A stretch of 64,000 bases of DNA from Candidatus Hepatobacter penaei (lineage in GTDB: Bacteria > Pseudomonadota > Alphaproteobacteria > Holosporales > Hepatobacteraceae). A model generated the notes under the pieces. The model was not told where the DNA came from. It searched no databases and saw only the letters and a program-made list of their open reading frames with translations. The stretch spans positions 270,236 to 334,235 of the forward strand of contig NZ_JQAJ01000001.1 in the NCBI RefSeq assembly GCF_000742475.1, given 5' to 3'. Every line of letters starts with the position of its first letter. Within the stretch, counting starts at the first letter, position 1. The position numbers were made by a program, and so were the translations under genes. Shown here piece after piece: positions 55,756 through 64,000 of the stretch.

Positions 55756-56256
55756 TTGACCAAGACGTCACCTGATCCGAGCGCCCGGCGCGCCGACCTT
55801 AAAAAACGCACCTCATCGCGGCTTATGTTTGTGCAGGCGCTCTACCAGTCCGAACATAGTGAAGACAGCCTCCATGTCTTGGGCAAAGATTTTTGTGAGG
55901 ATCCGTTAAAATCTTTTTTGGTGGATGAGGGCATTGTGGCAGACCCGGCCTATTTTAAAAAACTACTTTCTGTGTTTGAACACGATATCCACCTTTTTGA
56001 CGAACGGATTAATGGTTTTTTAACTTTACCTTGGCATTTTGAGCGTCTTGAACCCATTCTTCTTTCGATTTTACGTGCTGGATCTGCTGAACTTTTTTCC
56101 ATGAGGGATGTCCCTGAACAACTCATCATCAATGAATATGTCACGCTGGCCCACGGTTTTTTTCATCAAAAAGAGCCAGCTTTGGTGCACACGATTTTGG
56201 ATAAAATGGCACACCTTTTTCGCCACCCCCACGAAACACGCAACGAAACGCCTTAA
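55756..56256 (+). CDS. nusB: transcription antitermination factor NusB
   Basis: A 166-residue RNA-binding protein of the rRNA antitermination complex. Motifs: TSSRLMFVQALYQSEHSE, LEPILLSILRAGSAELF and PEQLIINEYVTLAHGFF, then the terminal helix. The TTG at 55756 is preceded by AAGGAG with 8-nt spacing. It lacks the usual ribH neighbour. Confidence 0.94.
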   Translation: MTKTSPDPSARRADLKKRTSSRLMFVQALYQSEHSEDSLHVLGKDFCEDPLKSFLVDEGIVADPAYFKKLLSVFEHDIHLFDERINGFLTLPWHFERLEPILLSILRAGSAELFSMRDVPEQLIINEYVTLAHGFFHQKEPALVHTILDKMAHLFRHPHETRNETP

Positions 56257-56263
56257 CCTCACC

Positions 56264-56725
56264 TTGGCTATCCTTTTGTGGATCACGTTTCCTGCCCTGG
56301 GCATCGCTGAGGAAACCAAGCTTGAAAATCGTAACCCCAGTGTTGGCAAGGTTCATATACAAAACCACGCCGTGGTGGACAAGGCCCCCTTTTTTCTTCT
56401 CAAACCCTTTCGCGTCATGGTGCTCAGTGATAAAGGGCCCATCGCCATTTTACGCGCTGACGTTATTGTGGAAACCCATGACGAAACCTCAAAGAAAAAG
56501 CTGGAAAAATTTTTACCCCGCATTTATAGCCGGCTCTTAGAAGATTTTTATGGCCTGGCCTATCTTTTGTGGGGGTCAGGCTATCACCCCGACCTTATGT
56601 CCATCAAAAACCGCACAGAACGCCTGGTGCGCAAGGAAGTTCATGAAGACTTGGTGCGCGACGTTTTTGTGCAAAAAGTGTTCATCAAGCCCATGCCGCC
56701 CGTGCGCAATGACAAGGCTTTCTGA
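56264..56725 (+). CDS. exported FliL-like protein of uncertain function
   Basis: About 153 residues if it starts at the TTG at 56264; the frame is open upstream through the end of nusB, with ATGs at 56132 and 56138, so the start is unresolved. A hydrophobic segment (AILLWITFPALGIA) looks like a signal peptide. The mature part has a FliL-like pattern: ILRADVIVETHDETSKKKLE, KFLPRIYSRLLEDFYGLAYL, and VHEDLVRDVFVQKVFIKP. FliL proteins support flagellar stator function, but distant relatives have other roles. Similarity is weak and seen by pattern only. Confidence 0.55.
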   Translation: MAILLWITFPALGIAEETKLENRNPSVGKVHIQNHAVVDKAPFFLLKPFRVMVLSDKGPIAILRADVIVETHDETSKKKLEKFLPRIYSRLLEDFYGLAYLLWGSGYHPDLMSIKNRTERLVRKEVHEDLVRDVFVQKVFIKPMPPVRNDKAF

Positions 56726-56818
56726 TAAAATCGTTACTTTATAACCAAAAAGACCACAAATAAGACATGAAGACCTTTTTGTGAGAAGAATACTCGTCTT
56801 CTTAAGTAAGGTTTATCT

Positions 56819-57844
56819 ATGCGGTTTTTGTTCCTTGTGCTGAGCCTTTGTTGCAGTATGTCCCCTTTGTTGGCAAAACAGAGTTCTTTGCAGCAAGAAG
56901 GAGAAACATGCTTTGCTAAAACGTCAAGATATAGCCGACGCTCTTTTTCTGGGCTCTTCTCACAAATCAAAAGATATGGATCATTTTCCACACAAAAAAC
57001 CTACAGTGCCTCATCCGAAAACGTTAGCCCCGCTGATGCACCAGCCTTAAGAAAAAAAGAGGCTACAAAAACCAGCGCACCCTCTCAGTCTTTGAAAGAG
57101 CGTTTTCGCCGATCCTCATTTAGCCTCTCTTCCTTCAGCTTCAAGAAAAAACGTCCCCCCAGTCAGTCATCTGAACAAAGTGTTGATTCTGGCTTCGAGT
57201 CTTTGGGTTCCACAAGTGAGCGCAATGATTCTGACTTCAGATCCTCCGGCTCAATAAACAGTCTCTCTCAACCCGCAGACGATGAGCTCACACCTTACGC
57301 CACATGTACACTTGAAAGCCTTAACGACATGGAAGAGCTTCTTCAAGCCTTAGCAGAAAAACCTAACCAAGAGCCCCCTCAGGTTTTGCCCAACGGACAC
57401 GGCGGATATGTCACACGATCTGGTCACCTTTGCACGCAACATGGTGACATCCTCGCAGAACCACTTTTTTTCGACGATTCACAACAAACATGGGATTCTC
57501 CAGAGGCCTGTAAACTGTGGGCACAAGAGCAGAAAGAACAAAAACATTGCCCTCACGATGAGACAGATCATCATGCGTTTCCGTCTGTTTTATCAGCTAC
57601 GGAGCTTCAACCAGAGGCAAAAAGCCTTCTCCTTGAAGAAAGCGGTTATCTTGTCCCCAATGCCCTTGATCTTAACCCTAAAAGCATGGATCACACCATA
57701 GAGATGGAGGACGGATACCTCGTACCCAACATTTCTTCTCCGCAAGGACATACATCAAACCTAGAAGCAAAAGACCACCCTCACTCGCTAGATGCGTCTC
57801 TTCAGCGACTTCGTGATGAGCTCCTTGATCTTATGAACGCTTAG
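56819..57844 (+). CDS. secreted Ser-rich protein with repeated GYLVPN motifs (candidate effector)
   Basis: A 341-residue protein with a signal peptide (MRFLFLVLSLCCSMSPLLA) and a Ser/Arg/Lys-rich, probably disordered region (about 35-150). The acidic C-terminal half contains EESGYLVPN and EDGYLVPN, about 26 residues apart, as well as GGYVTRSGH. Tyrosines preceded by acidic residues and followed by xxP resemble host tyrosine-kinase sites and YxxP SH2-binding motifs, like those used by some bacterial effectors. That parallel is inference. No enzymatic domain was recognised. TAAGGTTTATCT precedes the ATG. Confidence 0.68.
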   Translation: MRFLFLVLSLCCSMSPLLAKQSSLQQEGETCFAKTSRYSRRSFSGLFSQIKRYGSFSTQKTYSASSENVSPADAPALRKKEATKTSAPSQSLKERFRRSSFSLSSFSFKKKRPPSQSSEQSVDSGFESLGSTSERNDSDFRSSGSINSLSQPADDELTPYATCTLESLNDMEELLQALAEKPNQEPPQVLPNGHGGYVTRSGHLCTQHGDILAEPLFFDDSQQTWDSPEACKLWAQEQKEQKHCPHDETDHHAFPSVLSATELQPEAKSLLLEESGYLVPNALDLNPKSMDHTIEMEDGYLVPNISSPQGHTSNLEAKDHPHSLDASLQRLRDELLDLMNA

Positions 57845-58217
57845 ATTAGATCGTCTCTTGACTGGTAGATAAAGAAGAGGGCCCAGCCCTTCTCCACACA
57901 GCCTGACCCCTTTAAGGAAAAGACCTTTTCATAAACCATACGCTACGTTTAGGACACATCCTTTAAAGGATGACAAATCCCAAGGAGTTTCGTGTTACCT
58001 GACGTCATTGTTTGTAGCCTAGCACAGACGGCGCTGAAAACCACGCGCGTGATAGGTATGCAGACGCTTCTCTTGATATTTTTCCCTAACCTTCTTGCAG
58101 GCTCCGCGTGCCTTTTTCACCCCTTTTTATCGAATTTTTGATTAATTTAGATAAAATTGTTGATTTCAAGGGATGGTCGTTATATAATTGTTTAAAAAGC
58201 ATTTTATTGAGGTTGCT
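57845..58217. other. 373-bp gap without a gene
   Basis: Contains a perfect 14-bp palindrome, ATCCTTTAAAGGAT, at 57958-57971. The stretch near 58140-58215 is AT-rich and probably holds the promoter for the next gene. Confidence 0.4.
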
Positions 58218-58871
58218 ATGTCCGCAAAATCAACACGACCCATTTTTGTTGGTCTCTTTTATGCTGGCTTCACCAGCGCCAGCCTTGTTTTTCTTATGTC
58301 TGTGGCCAGCATTTTTCGTGCCGCCTGCATCGATTGGGGATGGGTCACCTATCCACCCGACCTCAGTTTTTTTGGCAGGGTCTCAACCTCTGTCTATCCA
58401 GGCGCCTTGATTATGGCTTCTCTCGTTCTTCTTGTGCTCATGGCGTTAGAAACAACGTTTCTCAAACAAAAGCGCATACCCTTTGATGCACCGACGCGTC
58501 TTTATTGGTTTTATGCTTTGGGGTTTCTGTGCGTAGCCTATGGCGCTTTTGAAATTGCAGGGCTTGTCAATGATTATTTCTACCATGACCCTCTCTTGCT
58601 TTCTCGCACCATACGCGTAGGGGTGATTCTTTTTGTGCTGGCTCATGGCATCGCCCTTGTCAGGCTTGAGACAGGTTCGCCTGACCGTCTTATGTCTTTG
58701 GCCAAAGTGCGTGGATGGGTGGTCATGGTGGTCATGCTGCTGGGGCTCTTGTTAACGTTTTCGATCCTCACGCCTCAAAAAATAGCGCATAAACATAAAA
58801 TGGATGCCCTTCTTCTAGGCAAAGCTATGCGCAATTATTTATCAACCAACGAGGATGACGCCTCTCAATAA
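58218..58871 (+). CDS. polytopic membrane protein of unknown function
   Basis: About 217 residues from the ATG at 58218, which follows TTGAGGTTGCT. Around five hydrophobic helices are visible (PIFVGLFYAGFTSASLVFL; LIMASLVLLVLMALE; YWFYALGFLCVAYGAFEIAG; RVGVILFVLAHGIALV; GWVVMVVMLLGLLLTFSIL). The C-terminal tail is short and charged (STNEDDASQ). I do not recognise the family and no transport or enzyme motif was seen. Immediately upstream of the aldolase gene but not clearly in an operon with it. Confidence 0.72.
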   Translation: MSAKSTRPIFVGLFYAGFTSASLVFLMSVASIFRAACIDWGWVTYPPDLSFFGRVSTSVYPGALIMASLVLLVLMALETTFLKQKRIPFDAPTRLYWFYALGFLCVAYGAFEIAGLVNDYFYHDPLLLSRTIRVGVILFVLAHGIALVRLETGSPDRLMSLAKVRGWVVMVVMLLGLLLTFSILTPQKIAHKHKMDALLLGKAMRNYLSTNEDDASQ

Positions 58872-58981
58872 GGCCCCTCACCCTCGGGGCAAAGAGAGTT
58901 AAGTGTTTCTTCAGCGCTCGTCTTTTATGATGCCTTGACCTCAGTATGGCCCTGTGCCTAAACAACAAACGCAAAGGCACC

Positions 58982-59719
58982 ATGACAGCACTCAGCAAAA
59001 CGCACACGCGCCATGATACGGTCAAGCAAGAGCTGTGCTTGGCCTATCACATTTTGGCTCACCTTGGCCTCGATGATCACACCTACACCCATCTCTCCAT
59101 GCGTGCGCCTGGGGGTGATTCATTCTATATCTATCCCTTTGGCCTTAGGTTTGAGGAGGTGCACCCTGGAGTTTTATTACGCATCTCTTTGGCAGGCGAT
59201 ATCTTAGAAGGCCATGAGCTTCACTATAACCAAACGGGCTATATCACCCACAAAGCCCTTTATATAGCGCGCCCTGATGTGCAGGCCATTTTTCATCTCC
59301 ACACCCCAGCCAGCGTGGCGGTGTCGGCCACCCAAGACGGACTTTTACCCCTCAGTCAGTGGGCTCTCCATTTCTATCAGCGCGTGCGCTATCATGACTA
59401 TGACGCTCTTCTGCTTTCAGACGCGCAAGGCGAAGCCATGGTCCGCGACATGGGTCAAGAACACGTGCTTTTTATGCGTCATCACGGTTTTGTCACCACA
59501 GGACGCACCGCAGCTGAAGCCTTATTCTACACCTACCACCTTGAACAAGCTTGCAAAACCCAGTGTTTAGCCAAAGGCATGAACGCACCGCTCCGTCACC
59601 TAAGCAAAGACGTCTGCACCAAAGCCAACGAGGTGTTGCTCGCTTTTGAAAAAGACCTAGGTAGGCGCGATTGGCAAGCCTGGCAACGGGTGCTTGGCCA
59701 CAAAATTAATAGCCAATAA
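58982..59719 (+). CDS. class II aldolase/adducin family protein
   Basis: About 245 residues from the ATG at 58982 (MTALSKTHTRHDTVKQELCL). The zinc-site motifs are present: AIFHLHTPASVAVSATQDGL (His-x-His) and FMRHHGFVTTGRT (His), with the N-terminal HLSMRAPGGDSFYIYPFG. The catalytic Glu of sugar-phosphate aldolases cannot be assigned with confidence. Proteins with this organisation in Alphaproteobacteria are usually annotated generically; the substrate is unknown. Confidence 0.87.
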   Translation: MTALSKTHTRHDTVKQELCLAYHILAHLGLDDHTYTHLSMRAPGGDSFYIYPFGLRFEEVHPGVLLRISLAGDILEGHELHYNQTGYITHKALYIARPDVQAIFHLHTPASVAVSATQDGLLPLSQWALHFYQRVRYHDYDALLLSDAQGEAMVRDMGQEHVLFMRHHGFVTTGRTAAEALFYTYHLEQACKTQCLAKGMNAPLRHLSKDVCTKANEVLLAFEKDLGRRDWQAWQRVLGHKINSQ

Positions 59720-59805
59720 AAAATTAATAAAAACAAATAAGATACTTTTTTATATTTTAAAAAAATAATTTTATCTTAAATTAGCGCATATTTTTATTTT
59801 ATAAG

Positions 59806-60649
59806 ATGGTGTTAATTGATAAAATCGTTTTTGTTATTGTGTTGTGTCAGTGCTTCTTTATCCTGTGTGAACCATGCTTTCATGCTATCCAGGCGATCCT
59901 GGTCTAGAGGGTGCTATCCCTCTCATAACTTCTTCGTCAACGTCAGACAGCCCTGATGAATCAGGCTCCTCTTCCCGCGCACTTTCTCACTCTTTTTGGT
60001 TTCCTACCACAAAAACCAAGAAGCTGGCCTTCCTTGGTTTGGCTTCCGCTATTGGCATTATTGTGGGCGCCCCTGTCGGAAGCGCTGTGACCTATGTTGC
60101 CATGGGTGGGTCTTGGGCATCCCTTACCGCCCTGCTTGCCAGCAATATTACCACATTTGCACCCCTTGCCTCCACGACCCCAGCTCCACCCTTGAATCCA
60201 TCACGGAAGAGAGAGCCTTCACACCCCCCAGCTCCACCCTTGACTCCACCACGGTACAACAATGGGTCAGATGCCATCTTCAATATGGCCGGCTCCCTAA
60301 AGACCTCACCTTTGAAGGTGTTTTATACTTGAAACGTGAGACCACACCTGAGTGTGACAAGGAGGTGAATAGGGAAATACTTGTTCCACATCAAGGAATG
60401 ACACGCTTCCGTGACACATCCGATATGTGGGGTCAAACGATGCTCTCCTTTTTAAAGACAGAGGTGGCCAGGAATTCACGCCTCTCTGAATTGGCATAAG
60501 ATAAAGATTTTGTGGGCAGTATGCATTGGATATTATGCACCTTTTCTTTCGAGGAGAAAAAGGAGATCAAAAAACACTTTCCTCTTTTGGAGCGCGCCAT
60601 CGATCAAGGCTTTTCTTGCCCAGACAGAGGGTGCATCATCCAAAGATAG
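59806..60649 (+). pseudogene. decayed secreted protein, paralog of 61014-62108
   Basis: Three pieces in different frames resemble the intact neighbour. A possible signal peptide (59806-59907; KIVFVIVLCQCFFILCEPCF) ends in TAG. The middle piece (59874 to about 60180) has SFWFPTTKTKKLAFLGLASA, matching RFWTTKNKVIAGGTG in the neighbour. From about 60180 the frame changes and CHLQYGRLPKDLTFEGVL matches CHLLFGITSLTLEGLF. A TAA at 60497-60499 interrupts it, yet the same frame goes on with DKDFVGSMHWILCTF, matching DRETFVCWMNWAMHV. So it has at least one frameshift and one stop, and probably a second frameshift near 59900. Confidence 0.7.
60181..60254. repeat. two 26-bp direct repeats 48 bp apart
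   Basis: 60181-60206 and 60229-60254 share CAGCTCCACCCTTGA and differ at two of 26 positions. The 48-bp period is a multiple of three and encodes SSTL[E/D]S[I/T]T in the plus strand. The frameshift of the pseudogene maps to the first copy. Confidence 0.75.
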
Positions 60650-61013
60650 GCATAAAACCACCTTTTTAAGCGAAAAATTAACGACGCTGGGGCGCGGGGC
60701 TCATAACCCCGTGCCTTTAGGTGAACATGTTGCTCTTCATAAAACGCTTACCTAGCCTTCATTCACCAGTGCACCACACAGTCTATAGTTTGTCTTGCCC
60801 TTGTTTTGTGAAAAGCCGCTCAGCCTGCTTATCACAACTGCTTGACTGTAAAAATCGATAATACAGCCCACCTATACGCAAAATTATAGGGCACATACAT
60901 AAAAATCACCGTCAATATCAAAAATTTAATAAAAAACATACAAAAAAGCTTTCTTTTTGGACTTTTTTTATAGATAGTGCGCTCATGTTTTATTGTTTTT
61001 AAGGTTATTTTTG
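60650..61013. other. 364-bp gap without a gene
   Basis: Mostly AT-rich, especially 60880-61010. An 81-codon frame (60510-60755) runs antisense in character and is not supported. Probably contains the promoter of the next gene. Confidence 0.4.
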
Positions 61014-62108
61014 ATGAGAAGACTTCTATTCCTTGCTCTTTCTTCTGTTATTTTATGGCAAACCCCTGTGTTGGGCATGCGGCTAGACGAATCTGACAGC
61101 CTGACGCCACAAAAAGACCAGATGGTGATGGTAATGCCGACCAAAACCCCACCTTCATCACCCTCCGCCTGGGTCTATGGCAATGCTGATAATGACTATG
61201 GCCCTATTACCTCTTCCTCCCCACTTTCTACAGAAACGACCCCCGCCCCTTCACGTTTTTGGACCACAAAAAACAAGGTGATCGCAGGAGGCACAGGCAT
61301 GGTTGCAGGCGTGATCACAGCTGTGATGGCACTCACAAAACTTTTTTCATCTCACGCTCAGGCTGCTGACCTCACCACCTTTTCTTGGGGGCTCACGACA
61401 TCAGAAGCGCCTTTAAATATGACCACCCCTCATGGTCAAGCCCATGGCCCCCAGAGCTCTTTAGACATAGATAGACTCACCACACATGTGCTGACCAGTA
61501 TGGAAACGACGCGTGCGCGCTATGGGGATACAGAGGAAGAGATAGAGGATTCACATGAAAAAACCCACGAAGATGCACGTTGGAAGAGCACAACCGCTAC
61601 ATCCCATCGTGGGTCATCAACCCCTGACGATTGCCTTGCGCCCATCGCTGCCTCCCTGCGCACCCACGTGCGCCCTCTGGTAAACAGCCTCATGAACGCC
61701 CCCGCGCAGGCCAGGCGTGACTGTCATTTGCTTTTTGGCATCACATCCCTCACGCTAGAAGGACTGTTTGATCCCACCTTCGATGTGCCGGGGTTTCAAG
61801 CCTCCCTCAAGCAGATGCTGACGTGCCAGGGCCTTTCCTGTGACAATATGCTGGATGACAACCTAATTATCCCCACGCAGACTGGTGTGATGCCCGCGTG
61901 CCTATGGGAAGATTTGAGTGATTTTTTCAAAAATGGTTATGGCAGTTCTTGTTACAGATCTTTGCTCAAGAAATACCACCAGGTGCAAGAGATAGCCGAT
62001 AGGGAGACCTTTGTGTGCTGGATGAACTGGGCCATGCACGTGATGCCCAATGATGATGCTGCGCCCTATGCGCTGGTGAAACAGGTGGTGGTGTGCCCGT
62101 TTGATTAA
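61014..62108 (+). CDS. secreted Cys-containing protein of unknown function
   Basis: About 364 residues from the ATG at 61014, which begins a signal peptide (MRRLLFLALSSVILWQTPVLG); AAGGTT lies upstream. A Pro/Ser/Thr-rich segment leads to a hydrophobic Gly/Ala stretch (VIAGGTGMVAGVITAVMALT), then an acidic linker and a folded C-terminal domain (about 210-364). That domain has seven cysteines (for example RRDCHLLFG, LTCQGLSCDNML, SSCYRSLL, VVVCPFD), suggesting disulfides. It is the intact member of a pair with the pseudogene at 59806-60649. No family recognised. Confidence 0.68.
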   Translation: MRRLLFLALSSVILWQTPVLGMRLDESDSLTPQKDQMVMVMPTKTPPSSPSAWVYGNADNDYGPITSSSPLSTETTPAPSRFWTTKNKVIAGGTGMVAGVITAVMALTKLFSSHAQAADLTTFSWGLTTSEAPLNMTTPHGQAHGPQSSLDIDRLTTHVLTSMETTRARYGDTEEEIEDSHEKTHEDARWKSTTATSHRGSSTPDDCLAPIAASLRTHVRPLVNSLMNAPAQARRDCHLLFGITSLTLEGLFDPTFDVPGFQASLKQMLTCQGLSCDNMLDDNLIIPTQTGVMPACLWEDLSDFFKNGYGSSCYRSLLKKYHQVQEIADRETFVCWMNWAMHVMPNDDAAPYALVKQVVVCPFD

Positions 62109-62159
62109 ATCACGCCCCCCCTATCACGGCCTCACAGGCTAGGGCTAGCATAGCTGACA

Positions 62160-62179
62160 AGGCGCCCTCAAGGGCGCCT
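62160..62179. terminator. bidirectional hairpin between convergent genes
   Basis: AGGCGCCC-TCAA-GGGCGCCT is a perfect 8-bp GC stem with a tetraloop, lying between the stops of the plus gene at 62108 and the minus gene at 62200. No T-run on either strand. Confidence 0.5.
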
Positions 62180-62199
62180 CCCTTAACGGGACCAGCTAG

Positions 62200-63223
62200 T
62201 CAGTCCTCTCCAGCACAATTGCCTGCATCTTTTTCACCGGATGAAGCTTCCCTATCTCTCACTTCTTTTCTTATAGCCGTCCACCTTGCACACCGACTTT
62301 CATGCTTCTTTCTCAAATCAACAATAGCAAAATGCAGGTCCTTAATTCTCTTTGCCAGTATATTGATATCTTCTTTTTGGTCATTGATAATGTCCTGCTT
62401 GTGTGCCAAAGCCTCTTTAAGGGCTTTCAACTCTTTTTCATGCTCCGCTTCCCATCCTTTCACAGCAATCTGTCGCAGATTTTCTGTTCTTTTACGAATA
62501 AACGCTTCGGCGGTTTCTTTTGACGCCCGTTCTTGATCCGTCTCGGCTTTAGCGACCTCTAAGGCCTCTTGGGCTTTTTGCAAGACATCCGCATCTTCCT
62601 CTTGCTCTTGGGCGTGGTGTTCTTTATCTTCAGCGTGAACCCTTTTGGCCTCGGCCAATTGCTGCATAAGATCGGCCACCTGTGCATCAAGGTCTTCAAT
62701 ACGCTGGGTTTGATGGGTGAGAATGTCTTTGTGACCGCCAGGCGCAGGATAAGTTTGCACCATCTCTGGGGCTAGGAAAAATTCTTCATCATCTGAGCTG
62801 TCTTCAGGCGTGTGTACGTGCCCCCCCCAAAGCCCCGTGGCGAAAAGGTGCTGACCTTTTTCTTGTGCGGGGTAAAGGGGTGAGGGCCCGTTAAAAATCG
62901 TCTCTCTCGACCATAGGTGTAGCAGGCGAGGTTCCAGCAGGGGCAGCGGGTGACTCAATGACTTCAGGCGTAGGTAGTATGGTGGCAGGTGAAGCTTCTG
63001 TCGGTGCCGCCGGAGAAAGATTGTCCTGCTCATCCCGTAAAGCCTGGCCTTGAGCTCCTAGATAGTGCTCTTGTTCCACAAGCGTAGGGTCTTCTGGATC
63101 ATGATCACCAAAAATTTGAGATAGCAAGGCATCAATACGCGCTTCAGGTACGCTGGTCAACGCTGCAAGCTCAGAAGCCCATCCAAAGGTTCGGTTCAGC
63201 AGCGCAAGAGATCGATGAGTCAA
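62200..63223 (-). pseudogene. coiled-coil protein, split by a frameshift at a T5 run
   Basis: The N-terminal frame (63223-62891, TTG start) encodes EARIDALLSQIFGDHDPEDP and a Pro/Ala repeat (SPAAPTEASPAT, SPAAPAGTSPAT), ending GAT TTT TAA. The downstream frame (to 62200) continues NGPSPLYPAQEKGQH, then an acidic segment (PEDSSDDEEFFLAPEM). A long coiled coil follows (IEDLDAQVADLMQQLAEAKR to DIINDQKEDINILAKRIKDL). Deleting one T from the T5 run (plus coordinates 62893-62897) joins them into about 340 residues. No signal peptide is obvious. The downstream part alone is an open 277-codon frame, so a shortened product remains possible. Confidence 0.62.
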
Positions 63224-63246
63224 TAGGTCCGATGGGTCACAATGAC

Positions 63247-63504
63247 TTATGAGGCCAGCGGCTCAATGGCCACAAAAGAGCGGCCCCGCCGTTTATAAAA
63301 ATTCACGGCCCCTGGCGTAAGCGCAAACAAGGTGTGGTCTTTGCCCATCCCTACGCCCGTTCCGGGATAAAACTTTGTGCCACGCTGACGAATCAAGATC
63401 CAGCCCGGCAACACATGGGTTCCACCAAAGGTTTTGACGCCCAGACGCCGACCCTTCGAGTCGCGACCGTTTTTTGAACTTCCACCTGCTTTCTTTTGTG
63501 CCAT
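63247..63504 (-). CDS. rpmA: 50S ribosomal protein L27
   Basis: An 85-residue L27 with [40 protein letters not shown] and [15 protein letters not shown]. Its N-terminal tail reaches the peptidyl transferase centre. It lies 13 nt downstream of rplU in the usual operon. Confidence 0.98.
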   Translation of the reverse strand: MAQKKAGGSSKNGRDSKGRRLGVKTFGGTHVLPGWILIRQRGTKFYPGTGVGMGKDHTLFALTPGAVNFYKRRGRSFVAIEPLAS

Positions 63505-63517
63505 GTTTGCTCCTCAG

Positions 63518-63865
63518 CTAAGCATTGCCAGAACGATTGACAGATTGACCTTTCAGAAGGATATCACGCACACGCACCAACGTCATAGACTGACGGTGGC
63601 CGTTGAGACGACGATAGTTATTGCGGCGCTTTTTCTTAAAAACCAGCACCTTGTCTGTGCGAATGTTTTCCATCACATCAGCCTTCACTTCAGCGCCATC
63701 CACTTTGGGCGCGCCAATGTGTGTGTTCTTGCCATCATTCACCATCAACACGTGATCAAACACCACAGCGCCATCGGCTTCTAACTTTTCCACAGACACC
63801 ACATCGCCAGGCGATACGCGATACTGCTTTCCTCCGGTTACAACAACAGCAAACACAAGGCTCAT
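63518..63865 (-). CDS. rplU: 50S ribosomal protein L21
   Basis: A 115-residue L21: FAVVVTGGKQYRVSPGDVVS, then VLVFKKKRRNNYRRLNGHRQ and SMTLVRVRDI, the rRNA-binding part. Starts ATG at 63865 with AAAGGATGAGCC context. First gene of the rplU-rpmA operon. Confidence 0.97.
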   Translation of the reverse strand: MSLVFAVVVTGGKQYRVSPGDVVSVEKLEADGAVVFDHVLMVNDGKNTHIGAPKVDGAEVKADVMENIRTDKVLVFKKKRRNNYRRLNGHRQSMTLVRVRDILLKGQSVNRSGNA

Positions 63866-63886
63866 CCTTTCTAAGGTTCAGCCTTT

Positions 63887-63915
63887 ATGGTGTAAAAAAG
63901 CCACCCCCTTGTCAA
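63887..63915 (-). promoter_or_regulatory. probable promoter of rplU-rpmA
   Basis: Minus strand: TTGACA (63910-63915), a 17-nt spacer, then CACCAT (63887-63892). The -35 is perfect and the -10 weak; it lies 22 nt before the rplU start. Confidence 0.45.
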
Positions 63916-64000
63916 GACATCGCGCAAAAATCTTGTGCCTTACGCATGCGGGCAATTGTCTTTCATTCTTCCCTCCTCAAAAACAGGTTCTTAGGTTGTG

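Noticed and set aside
60510..60755. 81-codon plus-strand frame after the decayed gene
   Set aside because: The adjacent frame continues the homology to the intact paralog, so this frame is a shadow.

Overview
The window looks like an alphaproteobacterial chromosome, most likely from an obligately host-associated lineage of the Holosporales type. The lineage is an inference from content; no rRNA is present. Pointers to Alphaproteobacteria are the tig-clpP-clpX-lon block, tsaE-amgK-murU-addB, a ChpT-like phosphotransferase, a DksA with half its zinc ligands replaced, and a small CHCC zinc-finger protein. Pointers to life in a eukaryotic cell are two secreted F-box proteins, many signal-peptide proteins with no recognisable family, LicD-type transferases and a type VI secretion gene pair. 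Flagellar hook genes are also present.

Layout. 1-3.3 kb: a TPR protein and a membrane histidine kinase with a degenerate ATPase domain. 3.3-4.7 kb: dksA, tRNA-Leu(CAG), a short RNase D. 4.7-10.7 kb: an island of secreted proteins of unknown function. Six lie on the minus strand; three of these are paralogs, and one is split by a C10 tract. 10.8-18.7 kb: pepA, then tsaE-amgK-murU-addB and a PAP2 phosphatase. 19.3-24.4 kb: smpB, chpT-like, a SPOR-like protein, tssJ, tssK, a YebC-family gene and a zinc-finger gene. 24.5-26.9 kb: tRNA-Arg(CCG) and a UvrD/PcrA helicase. 27-33 kb: secreted F-box protein, a Fic-like/MerR fusion, an MFS exporter and a second secreted F-box protein. 33.2-39.3 kb: lon, clpX, clpP, tig and tRNA-Leu(TAG) on the minus strand. 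39.4-43.3 kb: dapD, dapE, a small gene and a CorC-type protein. 43.3-46.8 kb: fliK-flgD-flgE-like. 46.9-54.7 kb: two licD-like genes flanking groES-groEL (with a CIRCE operator) and a pair of disrupted secreted-protein paralogs. 54.7-59.7 kb: EamA transporter, nusB, a FliL-like protein, a serine-rich secreted protein with GYLVPN repeats, a membrane protein and a class II aldolase. 59.8-63.2 kb: another paralogous pair of secreted proteins, one decayed, and a frameshifted coiled-coil gene. 63.2-63.9 kb: rpmA and rplU.

How it fits together. The housekeeping genes are intact and form normal alphaproteobacterial neighbourhoods. Between them sit short accessory blocks rich in Sec-signal proteins. 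All the gene disruptions I found (homopolymer frameshifts and in-frame stops) fall in these secreted or presumed effector families. Several of the secreted genes share a promoter-like element, TTGACATWWWGGCA, which suggests coordinated expression. The best candidate for an undescribed system is this co-regulated secretome with a possible poly-C on/off switch, together with the F-box and Fic-like/MerR block.
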